Part shown: positions 1 through 6,448 of the stretch, piece by piece | Layout: each line of letters opens with the position of its first letter | How positions within the stretch are numbered: position 1 is the first letter of the stretch | Assembly: GCA_946478765.1 (NCBI GenBank) | Contig: CAMLDH010000174.1 | Coordinates: forward strand, 1-7,855 | Length of the DNA stretch: 7,855 nt | Reading direction: 5' to 3' | From: an uncultured Oxalobacteraceae bacterium | GTDB taxonomy: Bacteria; Pseudomonadota; Gammaproteobacteria; Burkholderiales; Burkholderiaceae | Position numbers and translations under genes: made by a program | The notes under the pieces: generated by a model | Seen by the model: the letters and a program-made list of their open reading frames with translations, nothing else | What the model was told of the DNA's origin: nothing | The model's database searches: none

Positions 1-865
1 CGAAGCTGCCAGCGATCTGGGGGTAGAAGCGGCCGTGATGACCTTCGAACCGCATCCGCGCGAATTCTTTGCACAACAGGCCGGCGATTTGTCCCGCGCG
101 CCGACGCGCATCGCGAATTTGCGCGACAAGCTGCAGTCGCTCGCCAATACCGGCATCGACCGTGTCATCGTCGAACATTTCAATGCGCATTTTGCGTCGC
201 TGTCGCCGCAGGACTTCATTGAAAAAGTATTGGTGCAGGGCTTGCACATGAAGTGGCTGATGGTTGGCGAAGATTTCTGCTTTGGCGCGAAGCGCGCCGG
301 AAATCTGGCAACATTGATCGAAGCCGGCAAACGCTACGGCTTCCATGTCGAAGCGCTGCCGACGGTCCTGCACGGCGGCACGCGCATCTCGTCTTCCGCA
401 GTGCGTAATGCATTGGCACAAGGCGATTTCGATTACGCAAAACAATTGCTGGGACATTCTTACGCGATTTCCGGGCATGTGATCCACGGCAAAAAGCTGG
501 GGCGCACGCTCGGTTTTCCGACCCTGAACTTGCGCGTCGCGCACAAACGTCCAGCGCTGTCCGGCGTGTTTGTGGTGCAGGTGCACGGTCTGGCCGAGCA
601 ACCGCTGCCGGGGGTAGCCAGCTTGGGCGTGCGGCCGACGGTGGACGACAGCGGCCGGGTATTGCTGGAAACGTATATTTTTGATTATGCACAACAATGC
701 TACGGCAAAGTGATCCAGGTGGAATTCTTGAAAAAACTGCGGGACGAAGAAAAATATAGCGATCTGCCGACACTGACCGAGGCGATTGCACGCGACGTTG
801 AGAACGCGCGTGCGTATTTCAAGCAATCCGGCAACCTGGCCGTTTCTGCGACTGACCGAATTTGA
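1..865 (+). CDS. ribF: Bifunctional riboflavin kinase / FMN adenylyltransferase (FAD synthetase), 5'-truncated by window edge
   Basis: RibF phosphorylates riboflavin to FMN and then adenylates FMN to FAD in the cytoplasm. The reading frame is open from base 2, giving 287 visible residues; by comparison with the roughly 310-residue E. coli protein, about 40 N-terminal residues, including the nucleotide-binding GNFDGxHxGH segment, lie upstream of the window. The adenylyltransferase half shows VMTFEPHP near the left edge, GEDFCFG, and the RISSSAVRNAL motif (about 383-415). The C-terminal flavokinase half begins at GHVIHGKKLGRTLGFPTLNL (about 475-534) and continues with GVASLGVRPTVDD, then LLETYIFDY with its conserved glutamate. 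A GTG/ATG pair at 35-40 lies inside the conserved TFEPHP region and is not the true start. The gene ends with TGA at 863-865, 66 bases before ileS. RibF next to ileS is a common proteobacterial arrangement. Identification is firm; only the N-terminus is unseen. Confidence 0.96.
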   Translation, partial: EAASDLGVEAAVMTFEPHPREFFAQQAGDLSRAPTRIANLRDKLQSLANTGIDRVIVEHFNAHFASLSPQDFIEKVLVQGLHMKWLMVGEDFCFGAKRAGNLATLIEAGKRYGFHVEALPTVLHGGTRISSSAVRNALAQGDFDYAKQLLGHSYAISGHVIHGKKLGRTLGFPTLNLRVAHKRPALSGVFVVQVHGLAEQPLPGVASLGVRPTVDDSGRVLLETYIFDYAQQCYGKVIQVEFLKKLRDEEKYSDLPTLTEAIARDVENARAYFKQSGNLAVSATDRI

Positions 866-931
866 CGATCAAACAGCGAAGCAATCACCCCACCTCTGTT
901 TGACCCACCGATTTTTACGATTGAAACCACC

Positions 932-3781
932 ATGTCCGAACCAAAGAACAAGTACCCGGTCAACCTGACCGAAACGCCTTTCCCGATGCGCGGCGACCTC
1001 GCCAAGCGCGAACCGAAATGGGTGAAGGAATGGCAAGAGAAAAAGATCTATCAAAGAATCCGCAAGGCGTCCAAAGGCCGTCCGAAATTCGTGCTGCATG
1101 ACGGCCCGCCGTATGCGAATGGCGATATCCATATCGGCCACGCGGTCAACAAGATCCTGAAGGATATGGTGGTCAAGACGCGTCAGCTGGACGGCTTTGA
1201 CGCGCCCTATGTACCCGGCTGGGATTGCCACGGCATGCCGATCGAAATCCAGATCGAAAAGCAGCACGGCAAAGGCTTGCCGACGGCAGAGGTGCTGGCA
1301 AAATCGCGTGTGTATGCCAGTGAGCAAATCGAACGGCAAAAGAAAGACTTCATCCGCCTCGGCGTGCTGGGCGAATGGGATCGGCCGTACAAGACCATGG
1401 ATTTCGCCAATGAAGCCGATGAACTCCGCGCGCTCGGCAAGATCCTGGAAAAAGGTTACGTGTACCGCGGCCTGAAGCCGGTCAACTGGTGCTTCGATTG
1501 CGGCTCGGCATTGGCCGAAGCGGAAGTCGAATATCAGGACAAGCGCGACCCGGCAATCGATGTCGGCTTCCCGTTTGCGGAGCATGACAAGATCGCCCAT
1601 GCATTCGGGCTCGACAAGCTGCCGACCGACAAGGGCTATGCGGTGATCTGGACCACGACGCCGTGGACCATCCCGGCCAACCAGGCATTGAATGTGCACC
1701 CCGACCATCGCTACGCGCTGGTGCAGACCGAGCGCAACGGCGAAGCGCTGCTGTTGATCCTGGCGGTGGAATTGGTCGCGTCTTGTCTGCAGCGTTACGG
1801 CATGGAAGGCAAGATCATTGCAACCGCCGGCGGCGAGGCATTGTCGCTGCTGAAATTCAAGCACCCGTTCGCGCACGCGGATCAGGGTTACGACCGCTAT
1901 TCGCCGGTCTATGTCGGCGACTATGTGACCCTCGATACCGGCACCGGCATCGTGCACTCGGCACCCGCCTACGGCCTGGACGACTTCATCTCGTGCAAAT
2001 CGCATGGCATGACGGACGACGAAATTCTGAAGCCGGTGATGGGCGACGGCAAATATGCGTCATGGCTGCCGTTCTTCGGCGGCATGACGATCTGGGAAGC
2101 GTCCAAGCCGATCTGCGCCAAGCTGGAAGAAGTCGGTTCGCTGTTCAAGCTGGTGATGTTCGATCACAGCTACATGCATTGCTGGCGCCACAAGACGCCG
2201 ATCATCTACCGCGCGACCTCGCAATGGTTTGCCGGCATGGACGTGCAGCCGAAAGACGGCGGACCGAGCCTGCGCGAAACCGCGCTGGCCGGCATCGAAG
2301 CGACCGCCTTCTATCCCGGCTGGGGCAAGGCGCGCCTGCACGGCATGATCGCCAACCGCCCGGACTGGACCCTGTCGCGCCAGCGCCAATGGGGCGTGCC
2401 GATGGCGTTCTTCGTGCACAAGGAAAGCGGCGAGCTGCATCCGCGCACGCCGGAATTGCTGGAAGCGATCGCCCAGCGCGTCGAGCAAAGCGGCATCGAA
2501 GCATGGCAGGCGCTCGACCCGAAAGAATTGCTCGGCGACGAAGCGGCGATGTATGTGAAGAACAAGGACACGCTCGATGTCTGGTTCGATTCGGGCACCA
2601 CGCATCAGACGGTGTTGCGCGGCTCGCACGCGGATGAATCGAAATTCCCGGCCGATCTGTATCTGGAAGGATCGGACCAGCACCGCGGCTGGTTCCATTC
2701 ATCGCTGCTGACCTCGGCCATGCTGAATGGCCGCGCGCCGTACGACGCGCTGCTCACGCATGGTTTCGTGGTCGATGGCGACGGCAAGAAAATGTCGAAG
2801 TCGATGGGCAATGTGGTTGCGCCGCAAAAGATTTCCGACACGCTCGGCGCCGACATCCTGCGCCTGTGGGTGGCGTCGACCGATTATTCGGGCGAGCTGT
2901 CGATCTCCGATGAGATCCTGAAGCGCGTCACCGAAGCGTATCGCCGCATCCGCAACACCTTGCGCTTCCTGCTGGCCAATACATCGGATTTCGATCCGAT
3001 CAAAGATGCGGCGCCGATTGCCGACCTGCTCGAAATCGACCGCTACGCAATCGTGCACATGGCGGCCTTGCAGGCGGATATTCTGCAGCATTACAAGGTC
3101 TATGAATTCCAGCCGGTGGTGTCGAAACTGCAGATGTATTGTTCCGAGGATTTGGGCGGCTTCTATCTCGATATCCTGAAAGACCGCCTGTACACCGGCG
3201 GCGCGACGTCGCATGCCCGCCGCTCGGCACAGACGGCGATCTGGCACATCACGCAATCCCTGCTGCGCGTGCTGGCGCCGATCCTGTCGTTTACCGCGGA
3301 AGAGGCCTGGGCGGTATTCGCCGGCAAGGAAGCATATGCGGCGAGCGATGAAACCATTTTCACGCAAACCTATTACGCGTTGCCGGAAGTCGAAGGTGCG
3401 CAAGCATTGCTAGATAAATATGCGGCATTGCGCGAACTGCGTGCCGTGGTGACCAAGCAACTGGAAGAAGTGCGAACTGCCGGCGGCATCGGCTCGTCGT
3501 TGCAGGCCGAGGTTGAAATCAAGGCCAGCGGCGATAAATATGCGCTGCTCGCCGGCCTGGGCGACGATCTGAAATTCGTGCTGATCACGTCGCAAGCCAG
3601 CGTGACGCAGGTGGCGACCGAAGCCGAAGAAGCGATAGTCGTTACGCCGTCCGCACAGCAAAAATGCGAACGCTGCTGGCATTACCGCGCCGATGTCGGC
3701 GCGCATGCGGAGCATCCCGGGATTTGCGGGCGGTGCGTCAGTAATTTGTTCGGTGACGGTGAAGCGCGCAAGTTTGCTTAA
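932..3781 (+). CDS. ileS: Isoleucyl-tRNA synthetase, class I, bacterial (IleS1) type
   Basis: This cytoplasmic enzyme charges tRNA-Ile with isoleucine and edits misactivated valine. The 949-residue protein is full length for the bacterial IleS1 type. The HIGH signature is exact at residues 67-70, after [13 protein letters not shown]. The CP1 editing domain shows the threonine-rich WTTTPWT at 240-246 and GTGIVHSAP at about 337-345, followed by the acidic pair D350/D351. The catalytic core resumes with [15 protein letters not shown] at 577-591, and KMSKS lies at 620-624. An anticodon-binding helical domain follows, and the C-terminus carries a zinc knuckle with C912, C915, C932 and C935. That zinc knuckle separates this type from the eukaryote-like, mupirocin-resistant IleS2 type. 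The ATG at 932 is chosen because the N-terminal [18 protein letters not shown] matches the family start; no clear Shine-Dalgarno sequence precedes it. All signature residues are present and I see no frameshift. Confidence 0.99.
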   Translation: MSEPKNKYPVNLTETPFPMRGDLAKREPKWVKEWQEKKIYQRIRKASKGRPKFVLHDGPPYANGDIHIGHAVNKILKDMVVKTRQLDGFDAPYVPGWDCHGMPIEIQIEKQHGKGLPTAEVLAKSRVYASEQIERQKKDFIRLGVLGEWDRPYKTMDFANEADELRALGKILEKGYVYRGLKPVNWCFDCGSALAEAEVEYQDKRDPAIDVGFPFAEHDKIAHAFGLDKLPTDKGYAVIWTTTPWTIPANQALNVHPDHRYALVQTERNGEALLLILAVELVASCLQRYGMEGKIIATAGGEALSLLKFKHPFAHADQGYDRYSPVYVGDYVTLDTGTGIVHSAPAYGLDDFISCKSHGMTDDEILKPVMGDGKYASWLPFFGGMTIWEASKPICAKLEEVGSLFKLVMFDHSYMHCWRHKTPIIYRATSQWFAGMDVQPKDGGPSLRETALAGIEATAFYPGWGKARLHGMIANRPDWTLSRQRQWGVPMAFFVHKESGELHPRTPELLEAIAQRVEQSGIEAWQALDPKELLGDEAAMYVKNKDTLDVWFDSGTTHQTVLRGSHADESKFPADLYLEGSDQHRGWFHSSLLTSAMLNGRAPYDALLTHGFVVDGDGKKMSKSMGNVVAPQKISDTLGADILRLWVASTDYSGELSISDEILKRVTEAYRRIRNTLRFLLANTSDFDPIKDAAPIADLLEIDRYAIVHMAALQADILQHYKVYEFQPVVSKLQMYCSEDLGGFYLDILKDRLYTGGATSHARRSAQTAIWHITQSLLRVLAPILSFTAEEAWAVFAGKEAYAASDETIFTQTYYALPEVEGAQALLDKYAALRELRAVVTKQLEEVRTAGGIGSSLQAEVEIKASGDKYALLAGLGDDLKFVLITSQASVTQVATEAEEAIVVTPSAQQKCERCWHYRADVGAHAEHPGICGRCVSNLFGDGEARKFA

Positions 3782-3824
3782 ATACCCGCGCAAAATATAT
3801 TGTGAATTTCTCGTGATAGTCGTA

Positions 3825-3918
3825 GTGAAACCAGAAAGGAGTAGGGTGCGCTTGCGCACCAATGCCGCGGTGGATCGCAATGGTGCGCAAGCGCACCCAC
3901 CTCCTTTCTATTTTTCAC
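3825..3918. repeat. Long near-perfect inverted repeat (REP/MITE-like palindrome), possible terminator
   Basis: The arms at 3833-3861 and 3881-3909 are 29 bases each and pair perfectly except for a two-base internal mismatch (3842-3843 against 3899-3900). The core arm sequence GGGTGCGCTTGCGCACCA is itself nearly palindromic, so each arm can also fold alone. Three further pairs (3863-3865 with 3877-3879) leave an 11-base loop, and an outer six-pair stem (GTGAAA 3825-3830 with TTTCAC 3913-3918) extends the base. Five T residues (3911-3915) follow the main right arm, so an RNA copy could act as an intrinsic terminator, although the stem is far longer than usual. The GTAGGGTGCGC...GCGCACC layout resembles dispersed palindromic repeats I know from many proteobacterial genomes. 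Membership of a repeat family is inference because only one copy is in the window. Confidence 0.75.
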
Positions 3919-3983
3919 GACACAAATAATTTTGCGTGGTTGCTTAGAACTGATGTTGCGCATATTTGCCACCATTTCCTCCT

Positions 3984-4102
3984 TGTAGCTCCTCCCCTTT
4001 CAAGGGGGAGGCTGGGAGGGGGATGGGTTTCAGCAGCGCCGCTTTTTTAACTTAACTCATCCCCACCCTACGCCGGGCCCCCCCTGCCAGAGGGAGGGAG
4101 TC
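3984..4102. repeat. G/C-run-rich imperfect palindromic element, probable dispersed intergenic repeat
   Basis: The left half carries a small hairpin, CCTCCCC (3991-3997) with GGGGAGG (4005-4011), followed by a run of G. The right half mirrors it on the other strand, with a C run at 4078-4084 and AGGGAGGGAG at 4091-4100. The inner parts pair as GGGATGGGTT (4020-4029) with AACTCATCCC (4054-4063), ten positions with one G-U type pair, around a central segment that includes TTTTTT (4043-4048). The overall plan is a large imperfect palindrome with a mini-hairpin in each arm. Its composition resembles common CCTCCCCCTT...AAGGGGGAGG dispersed repeats of bacterial intergenic DNA. That family link is from memory and untested, and the exact ends are approximate. 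Confidence 0.6.
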
Positions 4103-4122
4103 AAACCCAACACACAGTCAAC

Positions 4123-4623
4123 ATGGCCAATAAACATAGTTTTTCCTCTTCATCCAGTTCCAGCCTGACGCCGTGGCTTGGCATCGCCTCCATTGTGATC
4201 CTGCTCGACCAGGTGACCAAGATCACCATTTCCAAGTTATTCACTTACGGCGCATCGTATCCACTCACCTCGTTCTTCAACCTGGTATTGGCTTACAACA
4301 AAGGCGCTGCATTCAGCTTTCTCGCCGCCGAGTCCGGCTGGCAGCGGTATTTCTTCACCGTCCTGGGCATCGCTGCCGCACTGTTCATCGTGTACCTGCT
4401 GAAGCGCCATGCGGGACAGCGTTTGTTTTGCTGGGCGCTGGCGCTCATTTTGGGCGGCGCGCTCGGCAATGTGATCGACCGTATGGTGCATGGCCACGTG
4501 ATCGACTTCCTTGATTTGCATCTGCGTGGCTGGCATTGGCCTGCATTCAATGTCGCCGATAGCGCCATCTGCATTGGTGCAGTATTGTTCATCATCGATG
4601 AATTAAGGCGCGTCAACCGATAA
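4123..4623 (+). CDS. lspA: Lipoprotein signal peptidase (signal peptidase II)
   Basis: LspA is an inner-membrane aspartyl protease that removes the signal peptide of diacylglyceryl-prolipoproteins just before the lipidated cysteine. The 166-residue product has the usual length and about four membrane segments (roughly residues 16-33, 73-93, 101-118 and 143-161). Conserved blocks in order are LLDQVTK (28-33), [12 protein letters not shown] (57-68), [10 protein letters not shown] (111-120), GHVIDF (124-129) and FNVADSA (142-148). By comparison with the P. aeruginosa enzyme, D128 and D146 are the catalytic pair; D119 of GNVIDR is also conserved. The N-terminus has an unusual run of seven serines (residues 8-14) ahead of the first membrane helix. 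No later in-frame ATG precedes the membrane core, so the start at 4123 is the only reasonable one, although no Shine-Dalgarno sequence is visible. coaBC follows after 17 bases, which suggests co-transcription. Confidence 0.98.
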   Translation: MANKHSFSSSSSSSLTPWLGIASIVILLDQVTKITISKLFTYGASYPLTSFFNLVLAYNKGAAFSFLAAESGWQRYFFTVLGIAAALFIVYLLKRHAGQRLFCWALALILGGALGNVIDRMVHGHVIDFLDLHLRGWHWPAFNVADSAICIGAVLFIIDELRRVNR

Positions 4624-4630
4624 TCTGATT

Positions 4631-4634
4631 GGAG
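4631..4634 (+). promoter_or_regulatory. Ribosome binding site that fixes the coaBC start
   Basis: GGAG sits six bases ahead of the ATG at 4641. An in-frame TTG at 4629 would lengthen the protein by four residues but overlaps this site and has no Shine-Dalgarno of its own, so the ATG is preferred. Confidence 0.8.
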
Positions 4635-4640
4635 TCCTCC

Positions 4641-5849
4641 ATGGATCTCGCTGGCAAAAAAATCGTGTTGGGTTTGACCGGTGGTATCGCCTGTTACAAG
4701 GCAGCAGAATTCACGCGCGCGTTGACCAAGGCCGGCGCATCGGTACAGGTGGTGATGACACAGGCAGCAACCCAATTCATCACGCCGGTGACAATGCAGG
4801 CGCTGTCCGGCCGGACCGTCCATACCGACCAATGGGATGCGCGCATTGCCAACAACATGCCGCATATCGATTTGACACGCGATGCGGATGCGATTGTGAT
4901 TGCCCCCTGCTCCGCCGACTTTATCGCCAAGCTCGCGCACGGCGCATGCGACGATTTGCTGTCGACCTTGTGCATCGCACGCCGCATGACCCTGCCGCTG
5001 CTGGTGGCGCCGGCGATGAATGTCGAGATGTGGCAAAACCCGGCAACGCAACGCAATGTCGCGCAACTCAACGCGGATGGCATCGGCATGTTGGGACCGG
5101 ATGCAGGTGAGCAAGCGTGCGGCGAAACCGGCATGGGCCGCATGCTGGAACCGGAACAATTGCTGGAAGAAGTGATTGCCGCCTTCTGCCCGAAAGTGCT
5201 GGCAGGAAAACGCATCCTGATTACCGCGGGCCCCACTTTCGAGCCGATCGATCCGGTGCGCGGCCTTACCAACCTGTCGTCCGGCAAAATGGGGTATGCG
5301 ATGGCGCGCGCCGCACGCGAAGCGGGCGCCAATGTCACCATGGTGTCCGGCCCGACCGCACTGCCTACCCCGTATGGCGTCTGCCGCATCGATGTGCACA
5401 CGGCGCAGCAAATGCACGATGTCGTGATGTCGCGCGTCGGCGAAAAAGATATCTTCATAGCGGTGGCTGCGGTTGCCGACTGGCGTATCGCCAATATCAG
5501 CGAACAGAAGCTGAAGAAGGACGCTGACGGCAATACACCTGCGCTTCAGTTCGAGCAGAATCCGGATATTCTGGCCGAGGTTGCCGCATTGCCGAAGCGG
5601 CCTTACTGCGTCGGCTTTGCCGCCGAATCCGAGAACCTGCTGCAATACGGTGAAGCGAAGCGCAAGAAAAAAAATATCCCGCTTTTGGTCGGCAACATCG
5701 GCCATCAAACCTTCGGCAAGGACCAGAATGCGCTGGTGCTGTTCGATGAAAAAGGTCATACCCCTCTGCCGCGCGCGGACAAGCAAATCCTGGCACGCCA
5801 ATTGATAGCCGAGATTGCGACACGGCTCGGTACAACATCCGGCGCATGA
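4641..5849 (+). CDS. coaBC: Bifunctional phosphopantothenoylcysteine decarboxylase / phosphopantothenate-cysteine ligase
   Basis: CoaBC (Dfp) carries out two consecutive steps of coenzyme A synthesis: CTP-dependent joining of cysteine to 4'-phosphopantothenate (CoaB half) and FMN-dependent decarboxylation to 4'-phosphopantetheine (CoaC half). With the ATG at 4641 the protein is 402 residues, the usual fused length. The N-terminal CoaC flavoprotein domain shows GLTGGIACYKAAE, the active-site histidine H75 in PHIDLTRDAD, APAMN with N127, and the catalytic C160 in ACGETGMGRM. The CoaB domain starts near residue 190 with ILITAGPTFEPIDPVRG, then N211 in TNLSSGKMG, AVAAVADWR, the lysines K292/K293, and VGFAAES. 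These positions match the E. coli key residues (H75, N125, C158, N210, K289) within a few residues. It lies 17 bases after lspA. The TGA at 5847-5849 overlaps an ATG, discussed among the findings. Both halves appear intact. Confidence 0.98.
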   Translation: MDLAGKKIVLGLTGGIACYKAAEFTRALTKAGASVQVVMTQAATQFITPVTMQALSGRTVHTDQWDARIANNMPHIDLTRDADAIVIAPCSADFIAKLAHGACDDLLSTLCIARRMTLPLLVAPAMNVEMWQNPATQRNVAQLNADGIGMLGPDAGEQACGETGMGRMLEPEQLLEEVIAAFCPKVLAGKRILITAGPTFEPIDPVRGLTNLSSGKMGYAMARAAREAGANVTMVSGPTALPTPYGVCRIDVHTAQQMHDVVMSRVGEKDIFIAVAAVADWRIANISEQKLKKDADGNTPALQFEQNPDILAEVAALPKRPYCVGFAAESENLLQYGEAKRKKKNIPLLVGNIGHQTFGKDQNALVLFDEKGHTPLPRADKQILARQLIAEIATRLGTTSGA

Positions 5850-5968
5850 GGGGGCCGATCATGCTGTTGGCCGACCCGTCTGCAATCATCGACAGGTAAG
5901 CCGGACATCATGATGCAGGCATTCAAATCCACCCCATCCATCTCAATCACTTTTTAGACTGCAAGACC

Positions 5969-6418
5969 ATGAAAACCGTTGATGTAAAAATTCTCGATTC
6001 GCGCATGAAAGAACAGCTGCCGGCTTATGCAACAACGGGAAGCGCCGGCCTTGATTTGCGCGCCTGCATCGATATGCCGCTCACCATCAAGCCGGGTGAA
6101 ACGCATTTGATCCCGACCGGACTTGCGATTCACATTGCCGATCCCGGCTATGCTGCGATGATCTTGCCGCGCAGCGGGATGGGACACAAGCACGGGATCG
6201 TCTTAGGGAACTTAGTGGGTTTGATCGACTCCGATTATCAGGGGCAACTTATGGTCTCGACATGGAATCGGGGCCAAGCCGAATTCACACTGAACCCGAT
6301 GGAACGTCTGGCACAATTGGTCATCGTTCCTGTGCTGCAAGTCGAATTCAACGTGGTCGACGAATTCAATTCAAGCGAACGCGGCGCCGGCGGTTTCGGC
6401 AGTACCGGAAAACACTAA
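5969..6418 (+). CDS. dut: Deoxyuridine 5'-triphosphate nucleotidohydrolase (dUTPase), homotrimeric type
   Basis: Dut hydrolyses dUTP to dUMP and pyrophosphate, which keeps uracil out of DNA and supplies dUMP for thymidylate synthesis. The 149-residue protein has the normal length of the trimeric family and all five motifs in order: AGLDLRA (26-32), [10 protein letters not shown] (67-76), GLIDSDYQG (84-92, with the catalytic aspartate), [10 protein letters not shown] (113-122) and the glycine-rich C-terminal arm RGAGGFGST (138-146), which closes over the substrate. The ATG at 5969 gives the standard N-terminus [13 protein letters not shown]; no good Shine-Dalgarno sequence precedes it. It is 119 bases after coaBC and is followed after a short gap by the lipoprotein gene. 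coaBC (dfp) next to dut is a widely conserved proteobacterial pairing. I see nothing abnormal in the protein. Confidence 0.99.
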   Translation: MKTVDVKILDSRMKEQLPAYATTGSAGLDLRACIDMPLTIKPGETHLIPTGLAIHIADPGYAAMILPRSGMGHKHGIVLGNLVGLIDSDYQGQLMVSTWNRGQAEFTLNPMERLAQLVIVPVLQVEFNVVDEFNSSERGAGGFGSTGKH

Positions 6419-6429
6419 AGAACTAAAGA
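6414..6429 (+). repeat. Two tandem copies of an 8-base unit across the dut stop codon
   Basis: ACTAAAGA is present at 6414-6421 and again directly at 6422-6429. The first copy contains the TAA stop of dut (6416-6418), and the second repeats a TAA eight bases later in another frame. It is a simple short duplication with no evident function. Confidence 0.7.
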
Positions 6430-6436
6430 AAGTTAA

Positions 6437-6442
6437 AGGGGG
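6437..6442 (+). promoter_or_regulatory. Ribosome binding site that favours the second ATG of the lipoprotein gene
   Basis: AGGGGG ends directly against an ATG at 6443, which is too close for normal initiation, but lies six bases ahead of the in-frame ATG at 6449. This supports 6449 as the start. Confidence 0.6.
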
Positions 6443-6448
6443 ATGTCT

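Larger units (their letters stand above)
3782..4122. other. 341-base ileS-lspA intergenic region filled by two palindromic elements
   Basis: This non-coding gap is unusually long for a gene pair that in proteobacteria is normally adjacent or nearly so (established knowledge of this gene order). It holds two unrelated palindromic structures, annotated separately at about 3825-3918 and 3984-4102, plus an AT-richer spacer of about 65 bases between them. Short open frames run through it but show no recognisable protein and no ribosome binding site. No strong sigma70 promoter was found: TTGCTT at 3940-3945 followed by CATATT at 3961-3966 has only a 15-base spacer and weak matches. The last 20 bases before lspA carry no visible Shine-Dalgarno sequence. 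Confidence 0.8.

Noticed and set aside
866..931. Possible leader or regulatory element ahead of ileS
   Set aside because: Only 66 bases with no hairpin, no T-box features (which are not expected in this group) and no clear promoter.
869..2005. Antisense open frame (378 codons) opposite the start of ileS
   Set aside because: It lies opposite an unambiguous ileS, shows no protein family features and has a typical shadow-frame composition.
1663..2637. Plus-strand open frame of 324 codons inside ileS in another frame
   Set aside because: It lies wholly within intact ileS, is arginine-rich, has low-complexity composition and no ribosome binding site.
3932..3966. Possible sigma70 promoter before lspA (TTGCTT 3940-3945, CATATT 3961-3966)
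   Set aside because: The matches to consensus are weak and the 15-base spacer is short, so it is no better than chance in AT-richer DNA.
4031..4050. Possible intrinsic terminator ending in TTTTTT at 4043-4048
   Set aside because: The only nearby stem (AGCG with CGCT) leaves a one-base loop and cannot form a stable hairpin. The T run sits in the centre of the larger palindrome.
3693..4050. Small plus-strand open frames across the ileS end and the intergenic repeats
   Set aside because: They are made of the ileS tail in another frame and palindromic repeat sequence, with no ribosome binding site or known domain.
4293..5801. Long antisense open frame (502 codons) opposite lspA and coaBC
   Set aside because: It is a shadow of the GC-biased codon use of the sense genes. 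Its translation is rich in R, H, Q and A with no recognisable domain, and both sense genes are certain.
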